A stretch of DNA of 64,000 nt. It comes from CAZQYB01 sp964582985 (GTDB lineage Bacteria; Planctomycetota; Phycisphaerae; Sedimentisphaerales; Anaerobacaceae). How positions within the stretch are numbered: the first letter of the stretch is position 1; every line of letters starts with the position of its first letter. The stretch is taken from contig CAZOUM010000007.1 in NCBI GenBank assembly GCA_964582985.1, positions 1-64,000 on the forward strand, written 5' to 3'. The translations under genes and the position numbers were made by a program. Shown piece by piece: positions 58,218 to 64,000 of this stretch. The notes below the pieces were generated by a model. The model saw nothing but the letters and a program-made list of their open reading frames with translations. It was not told where the DNA came from and searched no databases.

Positions 58218-59103
58218 GAGTTATTACCTTTCCTGCGCCGATATTTATGTAATTCTTTCCAAAATGCTCCTCGAATAAGCTTCTTGCCCTCTCGCCGCTG
58301 CAGTGACAAGGGCCGGCATAACGCACGCCTAATTCCTCGAAAGCTGAGATGATTTTTTCAAGTTTACCCTTTGTTGCCCACTCAAGATGGAAGCCGCCCA
58401 TTACCAAAAGGATATCATCTTTTAGCAACTCCTTTGCCTTACTTGCGATTTTTACGATGCCCGGATGCGCACAACCGGTTATTACTACCAGCCCTTTGTT
58501 TGTCCGAACAATTAAAGACTGCTCCTTTATCAATAGTCCGGACTGGCCGGTCGAATAAACATTCTCGCAAATCTTCAAAGGTTGTTCTACCTCAACGATT
58601 TTTGGACCGCCGCTCTGCACGTCATCTTTAAACCTTTCTGGAAACGATTTTGGCAGGTAGATAGTTACACCGGGATTCCTTTCAAGAAAACCACCCAGGC
58701 CGCCGGTATGGTCGCCGTGGATGTGAGAGAGAACCACCAGCTCCATGCTGTTGGGTTCAATTGCTAATTTCCCCATATTGTTCAGCAGTATTGCGCCGTC
58801 TCCGCCGGTATCGAAGAGAATCGTCTTCTCGGCCCCGGTTATCAGACACGCAAATCCCCAGGCCGTTTCCAGCCCCGCCCCTCGGAGGGGCGGGGCCAGC
58901 CCTTCCTTATACGGATTATTGTCGTAAACAACTGTTATGGTTAGGTTGTTAACGCCGTTAACTTCAGGCACTGCAATAGCTTCCGTTTCCTCATTCATAA
59001 CTTGTTCCTTCCTTTGAGTCTGTGTGGTCATAAATACAGTCACGCCCCAGATAAAGACCCCCGCAATCAACAGCAAAATAAAAAACGCCGCCGCTACCCG
59101 CAT
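58201..59103 (-). CDS. Membrane-anchored MBL-fold metallo-hydrolase
   Basis: 300 residues. An N-terminal membrane anchor (AAAFFILLLIAGVFIWGVTV) and AAAGGGC before the ATG. The metallo-beta-lactamase fold resembles the archaeal/bacterial enzyme group annotated as dihydropterin-ribofuranosylaminobenzene 5'-phosphate synthase: ILFDTGGDG, the zinc motif HIHGDHTGG, VITGCAHPGI, MGGFHL and GPCHCSGE. That group's true substrates are uncertain. Residues near 70-80 (LAPPLRGAGLE) are encoded by a GC-rich palindrome and look like an insertion before AWGFACLI. The anchor puts the active site outside the cytoplasm. Confidence 0.85.
   Translation of the reverse strand: MRVAAAFFILLLIAGVFIWGVTVFMTTQTQRKEQVMNEETEAIAVPEVNGVNNLTITVVYDNNPYKEGLAPPLRGAGLETAWGFACLITGAEKTILFDTGGDGAILLNNMGKLAIEPNSMELVVLSHIHGDHTGGLGGFLERNPGVTIYLPKSFPERFKDDVQSGGPKIVEVEQPLKICENVYSTGQSGLLIKEQSLIVRTNKGLVVITGCAHPGIVKIASKAKELLKDDILLVMGGFHLEWATKGKLEKIISAFEELGVRYAGPCHCSGERARSLFEEHFGKNYINIGAGKVITLADLE
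58873..58895. repeat. GC-rich palindrome inside the MBL-fold gene
   Basis: CCCCGCCCC-TCGGA-GGGGCGGGG, a perfect 9-bp stem, in frame within the coding region. The local GC content is far above that of the surrounding gene. Its coded residues fall in a loop before the second conserved strand. Compare the repeat in queG. Confidence 0.75.
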
Positions 59104-59254
59104 CTATTTGCCCTTTCATATCTGACCATAATTATAACCACCGAAGGCTGCCGAGCAAAAAGAATCTACATCCACCAACTTATCGCAAAAACCCCTGGAG
59201 ACGCCCGCAAGAACATTTGTCTTTCTACAATACCCTTCATATACTATCGCAAAT

Positions 59255-59318
59255 CAAGCTCAGACCCGACGCGTCGGGATAGCTGAGCATCTATAAATGC
59301 CAAATCCCGGATAAGATA
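59255..59318 (+). repeat. Nested-hairpin element, copy A
   Basis: GCTCAG (59258-59263) pairs with CTGAGC (59283-59288). Inside, CCCGAC-GC-GTCGGG pairs fully. The tail is AAATGCCAAATCCCGGATAA. The 356-base gap 59104-59459 has no gene or other feature. Confidence 0.65.
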
Positions 59319-59459
59319 GACTCATCTCCTTCCTAAGCGAAGTGGTGCCTGATGTGAAAATAGACGGAAAAGATTAAGGCAAGAAGGGCAGTCCGGCATA
59401 GGGTCGGCAAGGGTCTGCTGGAGAAGTGCTGCGAGAGGAACGGGTAGGGGGCAGACCAA

Positions 59460-60488
59460 TCATAGTTGAACCGTCTTACCTTCCCTGGCAGATTTATAGA
59501 GCGCGAGGATTAACTCAACAGAAAGCCTTGCACTGGCCGGCGGAATCATAGGCTCTCGGTCATGTCTTACTGCCTCTACGAAATCGGCAATTATTCTCTC
59601 ATGGCCCTGGGTACCTATGGCCATCGGGTCTGTGGTGCCGCTGGCATTGGAGATGCTTTCCATCTGCGGCGATTCAAGTCCTTCCACGTTCCAATCCACA
59701 ATTTCTCCATCGGTTAGAATGATGCTGCCCTTTTCGCCGTGAATCTCGACCTTGTTCGGATACCCCGGCTTGATCACGGTCGAGGCTTCCAACACTCCCT
59801 GCGCACCATTTGCATACTCCACAATCGCATGGCCCATGTCTTCGACCTCTATATCATGTGCTGCCGTTGCAGTTCGCGCAAAAACAGATTTGGCAGGTCC
59901 CATCATCCAAACCATTAAATCAAGTGTATGTGCCGCCTGTTGAATGAACGGCCCGCCGCCGTCGAGTGCCCATGTGCCTCTCCAGGCTCCACTGTCGTAG
60001 TATTCCTGACCTCTGTACTTTTTCAGAAAGGTATTTGCGATATAGATTTTTCCAAGCTTACCTGATTGGACCGCTTCGTATGCCGCCTTGTTATGTGCGG
60101 CCGCGCGATGCTGAAATGCGCAGCCAAGCTTGACATGCGCAGATTCACATGCCGCTGTCATTGCGTCTATCTTCTTAAGGGTGATATCAAGGGGTTTTTC
60201 GCAAAGTACGTGTTTTTTCAATTTCGCGGCACGAATAGCACCGTCGGCGTGCAGTCCGCTGGGGGTAGCTATTATGACCGCATCAAAATCCAGCTTCTCT
60301 GCCAAAGACTCCAGGCTATCTGAAAAATGACCGATGTCGTGTTTTTGCGCAAATTCCTCTGCTTTTGAAATTGTTCTTGAAACAACCGCTGCAATTGATG
60401 CGTTTGGAACGTTGTTGACTGCGGCTACATACTTGCCTGCGATATTTCCCGTACCCAGCAGAACAAACTCTATTCTTTTCCTGTCCAT
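59460..60488 (-). CDS. Gfo/Idh/MocA-family NAD(P)-dependent oxidoreductase
   Basis: 342 residues, normal length. Rossmann start FVLLGTGNIAGKYVAAVNNV, the VIIATPSGLHAD segment and the signature HVLCEKPLDI with the catalytic Lys. The C-terminal sheet domain has GGGPFIQQAAHTLDLMVWM, where the His is the usual general acid. Members oxidise sugars or inositols, or act on sugar nucleotides; the substrate cannot be told here. Cytoplasmic, no signal peptide. AAGGGG precedes the ATG. The next gene (60834) belongs to a family tied to keto-sugar chemistry, which suggests glycan breakdown through 3-keto intermediates. Confidence 0.9.
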   Translation of the reverse strand: MDRKRIEFVLLGTGNIAGKYVAAVNNVPNASIAAVVSRTISKAEEFAQKHDIGHFSDSLESLAEKLDFDAVIIATPSGLHADGAIRAAKLKKHVLCEKPLDITLKKIDAMTAACESAHVKLGCAFQHRAAAHNKAAYEAVQSGKLGKIYIANTFLKKYRGQEYYDSGAWRGTWALDGGGPFIQQAAHTLDLMVWMMGPAKSVFARTATAAHDIEVEDMGHAIVEYANGAQGVLEASTVIKPGYPNKVEIHGEKGSIILTDGEIVDWNVEGLESPQMESISNASGTTDPMAIGTQGHERIIADFVEAVRHDREPMIPPASARLSVELILALYKSAREGKTVQL

Positions 60489-60744
60489 AAAATGCTTCCC
60501 CTTAATGATTAAACGAAACTAAACTACCATACTCCTGATATAGTACCAATGGTATGATATTTGTCTATGACCTGCTCCGTACGTTGTATCCCGGATTCAA
60601 GAAGAGGATTTTCGTATCAAGAAGGACAATTAGGCACGCGGTTAGCAGGCAGTCGCTGGATTAGCGTTTGCGAACCAATAGGTGCCGGGCGTGGATTCAT
60701 AACTACTTGTGATAAAATGGCAACTTTGATATTCTATTGGAAAT

Positions 60745-60806
60745 GAGGCTCAGTCCCGACGGGTCAGGATAGCTGAGCAGGCATGAATGGGAAATCCCGG
60801 TTAAAT
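60745..60806 (+). repeat. Nested-hairpin element, copy B, in the leader of the DUF1080 gene
   Basis: GCTCAG (60748-60753) pairs with CTGAGC (60773-60778), with inner stem TCCCGAC-GG-GTCAGGA and tail GAATGGGAAATCCCGGTTAA. Loops, tail and spacing match copy A, while inner stem bases differ. It ends about 28 bases before ATG 60834. No gene lies in 60489-60833. Confidence 0.65.
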
Positions 60807-60833
60807 GGATAAAAGCAATCGGAGGTACTCCTA

Positions 60834-61532
60834 ATGACCGTTCGAGTATTTATTTTATGTCTCAGTCTTTGTTTGGTAACTTCCTGCGATTCATCAAAGG
60901 ATATGACAAGTCAGCCGAAATCGCATTCAACTCAGCTCTTCGAAAACATGCCGCCGGGAGAAGTCAGTCTGTTTGACGGCAGCAATCTCGGCCAATGGAA
61001 AATTACCGATTTCGGCGACCACGGAAAGGTCTATATCAAAGACCAAAGCATTATCCTCCAGACCGGAGACAGCCTCACCGGCGTCACCTGGTCCGGTCCG
61101 GTCCTCCGTATGAATTATGAAATCAATCTCGACGCCATGCGGGTTGATGGAGGCGACTTTTTCTGCGGCCTGACGTTTCCCGTCAGCGATTCCTGCGTAA
61201 CATTTGTGGTAGGCGGCTGGGCCGGTTCCGTCTGCGGTATTTCAAGCATTAATTATTATGATGCCTCCGATAATGAAACCACCGTAAAAGCATATTTTGA
61301 TAACAACTGCTGGTATCACATCCGCGTCCGCGTCACTCCCGGCAGGATTCAGTGCTGGCTCGATGACGAGCAATATGTTGACCTGCAAACCCGCGGCAAA
61401 CACCTCGGCGTCCACATGGCTGTCAGAAAGTCCAGACCTCTCGGCATCGCTTCCTGGCAAACCGCCGCCGCAATCAAAAACATCCACCTAACAAAGCTAC
61501 CTCCCACTCCCACCATCCTGAGCAGCCACTAA
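60834..61532 (+). CDS. DUF1080 (3-keto-disaccharide hydrolase-like) lipoprotein
   Basis: 232 residues. GGAGG lies 8 bases before the ATG. Signal peptide with lipobox LVTSC (Cys18 region). The domain opens SLFDGSNLGQWKITDFGDHG and has a concanavalin-type sheet (FFCGLTFPV, WYHIRVRVTPGRIQCWLDDE, AAAIKNIHLTKL) as in PF06439. That family includes 3-keto-glucoside hydrolases and is expanded in Planctomycetes. It is lipid-anchored, so acts in the periplasm or at the surface. The hairpin element just upstream may regulate it. Confidence 0.85.
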   Translation: MTVRVFILCLSLCLVTSCDSSKDMTSQPKSHSTQLFENMPPGEVSLFDGSNLGQWKITDFGDHGKVYIKDQSIILQTGDSLTGVTWSGPVLRMNYEINLDAMRVDGGDFFCGLTFPVSDSCVTFVVGGWAGSVCGISSINYYDASDNETTVKAYFDNNCWYHIRVRVTPGRIQCWLDDEQYVDLQTRGKHLGVHMAVRKSRPLGIASWQTAAAIKNIHLTKLPPTPTILSSH

Positions 61533-61784
61533 GCTTTCCGTAGAGAAATAAATTACTAAACGAATACTGAATATAGGTACTTCCCGTGGGGTACAAAAAT
61601 CCACACGCACTATGAACCATGTGCAGATTGCATAAAAAACAGGTTCCAATACGTCATAAGGTTTAGTCTGGACGGCCAAAGAAAGGAAACGTTGAAATTC
61701 GCAGCGCCAATGCTGATATGCGGTCTGCTCCAGGAAATATTTGTCAGGCACATACGGTATCTTCGAATGCAAAGGAGTAACCAA

Positions 61785-63962
61785 ATGCAAAAGACAAAAG
61801 CAATGTTGATTATGGTCTGCTTGTTGGGTACTAGATTGCTTTCGGCCCAGACTTTGCAGGCGGAAGGCTCCACGGACTCGCTGGGGATGAAGATGATTAA
61901 AATCAACCCGGGCACGTTCACCATGGGAGCCGCTCTGTCCGCCGACTACATCACGGCCAAGAAGGGCATCTTCATCCAGGACGAGTTCCCGACGCGGCAG
62001 GTGACCATCACCTACAAGTACGAGATGTCGAAGTACGAGGTCACCAACGCCCGGTACGAAAGGTACGATGCGAGCCACTCGGTGTTGCGAGGAAAGGCCG
62101 ACGGTATCTCTGAAGGCGACACCGAAGCCGTGGTCTATGTCAACTGGTATGACGCGATGGGGTACTGCCGGTGGCTGTCGTCACATGATGCCAAGTATGA
62201 TTACCGGCTGCCGACCGAGGCGGAGTGGGAATACGCCTGTCGCGCCAGCACGAGGACACCATATAATGATGGCGTCAGCGGAGATATCTACTCGATGAAT
62301 CCTCTTGGGCCGTTAGCAAAGCAGTGGCGGATTATTACTGAGTGGGTTGTTATGCGCGGCAATCGCCCAACGAAGAATATTTCGTGGGGCTCTCCGGAAG
62401 ATGTGGACCTGACGGTCGGCCAGCAGGGGCCAAATGCGTGGGGTCTCTATGACATGCACGGCGGCGTGCAGGAGTGGACACTCGACTGGTACGGTCCGTA
62501 CGTGGCGTCTGACACGGTTGACCCGGTCGGTTATGTCAATGGTTCTTCAAAGGTCGTGCGCGGTGGGTGTCACAATATTCACATGCAAACACTGCGTTCG
62601 GCAAACCGGTCTTCCTCCAACAGAACCGACAAGCATTTCCTGCTCGGTTTCCGAGTCGTGCGAGTACCGAAGGGCCAGACGCTGCCGAAACCGAAGCTGA
62701 AACAACCGGTAAAACGCTGGGCCAAAGACGTGTCGCAGCAAGTATATAAATGGCCCGGTGACAGTAAGACTCCGTATTTCGAGCTTGTTTCGCTCTACGA
62801 CGTGAAATCCGAGTACAATACGGCTGAGTTAACGGCACAATTCAATATTCCGCTCTACACTCATAACCATTCGCCAGCGATTACCTGGGCAGAGAACGGT
62901 GATGTGTTGCTTGCCTGGTTCACCGGTGAGAGCGAAAAGGCCCAGGAACTAACTATCCCCGCGCTGCGCGCACGCCGTCAGCCATCTGGAAAGCTGGTCT
63001 GGGATACCGAGGTGTCGGAATTTTACAAAGAGGCCGATAGGAACATGCACGGTTCCCAGTTGTGGAATAACGCCACGCGAATTGCCAACGGTTTTAAGGA
63101 ACCCTTCACGCTATATCTCATAAACGGCATCTGCACAGACGGCAAGTGGTCCAAGCTGGCGATGTCCTTCCGTAAGAGCATCGACAACGGTGTCACCTGG
63201 ACTGAGCCGGTTATCATGAAGCCCGATACTGACGCCTTCCACCTTGACTCCGATCGCAACCAGCCACAAGGCAATGCTTTTACGGCTTCGGACGGCGCTT
63301 TGATTTCGTTTTCAGATGGTTCGGCGATTGGCGGTGACGGCTCATCGGTCAACTGGAGTAATGACGGCGGCAAGACCTGGTCGATGCGCACCATCAAAGA
63401 TGGCCCTCCCGGAAACCATGTCGGCGGAGTTGAGTTGAACGATGGGCGGATTATGACGTTTTCGCGGGATAAGGGTAGAACGTTTGGCAGTCTGCCGAAG
63501 AGTTTGTCGAGCGACCAGGGCAGGACCTGGAGCTTTAGCAAGACAGAGTTTCCAGGGATTTCGACCGTTCAGCGGCTGGCGTTATTGCGGTTAGAGTATT
63601 CTAATCCCGAACTTGATCCGGATGGAAAGGGGCGTAAGCCCATCTTGCTAATCAGCATGGCGTCAGATGGCATGAAAGGCAAGGATGCGAACGGCAAAGA
63701 CACGACGATATACGGAACCTACGCAGCCCTTTCCTGGGACGAGGGACAAACCTGGCCTCTCAAGCGCGTCATGAGTAACGTCAAGAGCGGCAGCAAGAGT
63801 TATATGATGGGGCCCTGGAATAGAGAATTTACCCTTGACCCTACGCACGGACAGAATAAATCATACTGGGCAGCGACGCAGACGCCGGATGGAATTGTAC
63901 ATCTGACCGATAGTAGGTTGGACTATACCTTCAATCTCGCGTGGTTGAAGAGTGGATTTTAG
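61785..63962 (+). CDS. Secreted FGE-like domain fused to a sialidase-like propeller
   Basis: 725 residues. AAAGGAG (61771-61777) fixes ATG 61785; 31 upstream codons are open. Signal peptide KTKAMLIMVCLLGTRLLSAQ. The SUMF1-like fold spans about 25-290: KMIKINPGTFTMGAAL, MSKYEVTNARYERYD, YRLPTEAEWEYACRAS, NAWGLYDMHGGVQEWTLDWY, RGGCHNIHMQ, LLGFRVVRV. From about 330 a BNR/sialidase propeller follows (SPAITWAENGDVLLAWFTGE, SFRKSIDNGVTWTEP, WSNDGGKTWSMRTIKDG, SSDQGRTWSF, SWDEGQTWPLKRV). Four Asp-box-like blades are visible. I cannot confirm the sialidase Arg triad. Likely an extracellular glycan-acting or glycan-binding protein. Confidence 0.85.
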   Translation: MQKTKAMLIMVCLLGTRLLSAQTLQAEGSTDSLGMKMIKINPGTFTMGAALSADYITAKKGIFIQDEFPTRQVTITYKYEMSKYEVTNARYERYDASHSVLRGKADGISEGDTEAVVYVNWYDAMGYCRWLSSHDAKYDYRLPTEAEWEYACRASTRTPYNDGVSGDIYSMNPLGPLAKQWRIITEWVVMRGNRPTKNISWGSPEDVDLTVGQQGPNAWGLYDMHGGVQEWTLDWYGPYVASDTVDPVGYVNGSSKVVRGGCHNIHMQTLRSANRSSSNRTDKHFLLGFRVVRVPKGQTLPKPKLKQPVKRWAKDVSQQVYKWPGDSKTPYFELVSLYDVKSEYNTAELTAQFNIPLYTHNHSPAITWAENGDVLLAWFTGESEKAQELTIPALRARRQPSGKLVWDTEVSEFYKEADRNMHGSQLWNNATRIANGFKEPFTLYLINGICTDGKWSKLAMSFRKSIDNGVTWTEPVIMKPDTDAFHLDSDRNQPQGNAFTASDGALISFSDGSAIGGDGSSVNWSNDGGKTWSMRTIKDGPPGNHVGGVELNDGRIMTFSRDKGRTFGSLPKSLSSDQGRTWSFSKTEFPGISTVQRLALLRLEYSNPELDPDGKGRKPILLISMASDGMKGKDANGKDTTIYGTYAALSWDEGQTWPLKRVMSNVKSGSKSYMMGPWNREFTLDPTHGQNKSYWAATQTPDGIVHLTDSRLDYTFNLAWLKSGF

Positions 63963-64000
63963 CTGGGTAGGCTGGGCCATGCCCACTATTTCGCTTCACA

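Noticed and set aside
59255..60806. Known riboswitch class for the nested-hairpin element
   Set aside because: The sequence does not match the conserved cores of the c-di-GMP, SAM, glycine, fluoride, guanidine or cobalamin classes that I could compare from memory.
1..64000. CRISPR array, tRNA, rRNA, prophage or integrative element
   Set aside because: The repeat arrays here have 7-bp periods without spacers, I found no tRNA-like T-arm sequence or rRNA segment, and no integrase or phage gene. The only mobile element is the IS at 31202.

Overview
The window looks like a chromosome segment from an uncultured, probably anaerobic planctomycete of the Phycisphaerae/Sedimentisphaerales type. This is an inference with no 16S present. 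It rests on the many secreted proteins with dockerin-like repeats, LamG, fibronectin-III 'YYWRVD' and sulfatase-modifying-factor folds, on two planctomycete-style sigma factors, and on an anti-sigma protein with a prepilin-like tail. KDO synthesis (KdsB) and a secretin indicate a Gram-negative (diderm) envelope. I see no tRNA, rRNA, CRISPR array, prophage or recognisable defence system.

Layout. 0-7 kb: heptamer-repeat DNA, a multi-HTH sigma-70 factor, a corrinoid protein, a fused ETF beta/alpha and ETF-quinone oxidoreductase. 7-13.5 kb: a broken ECF sigma copy and decayed fragments, a large FGE/beta-helix/dockerin protein, an intact ECF sigma/anti-sigma pair, and QueG carrying an in-frame palindromic repeat. 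13.6-22.7 kb: a TolB-propeller/secretin fusion, a dockerin exoprotein, a GH36/Sip1-like glycosidase and a secreted subtilase with dockerin. 22.9-31 kb: nucleoside metabolism and precursors (exported MTAN-like nucleosidase, NCS2 purine permease, MTA phosphorylase, CTP synthase with an altered amidase site, KdsB) plus two lipoproteins. 31.2-32.6 kb: an apparently intact ISKra4-type insertion sequence with a perfect 9-bp target duplication. 32.7-34.2 kb: a PEBP-family protein and an FHA-GAF protein.

34.4-55.6 kb is the most unusual part. An MBOAT acyltransferase and an AlgX/AlgJ-like SGNH protein form a polysaccharide O-acylation pair. They are followed by two larger secreted SGNH proteins that begin with tandem PepSY-like domains; one of these continues into PA14, sialidase-like and LamG-like modules. 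Between and around them lie five secreted proteins built from a small shared set of modules: a C-terminal domain found in three of them (called X here), a second found in two (Y), and a 200-residue unit repeated three times in one. A dispersed repeat of about 110 bp lies just upstream of three of these genes. I read this as one envelope or extracellular-matrix locus that makes, acylates and decorates a surface glycan. That is inference.

55.7-64 kb: a decayed chemotaxis remnant (cheD fragment, CheX-like gene, sensor-kinase fragment) next to two 90-bp direct repeats, a zinc-ribbon membrane protein, an MBL-fold hydrolase with a palindrome in its coding sequence, a Gfo/Idh/MocA dehydrogenase, a DUF1080 lipoprotein and an FGE-sialidase fusion. 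Several repeat families (heptamers, palindromes, hairpin elements) occur both between and inside genes, so repeat spread seems to have been active in this genome.
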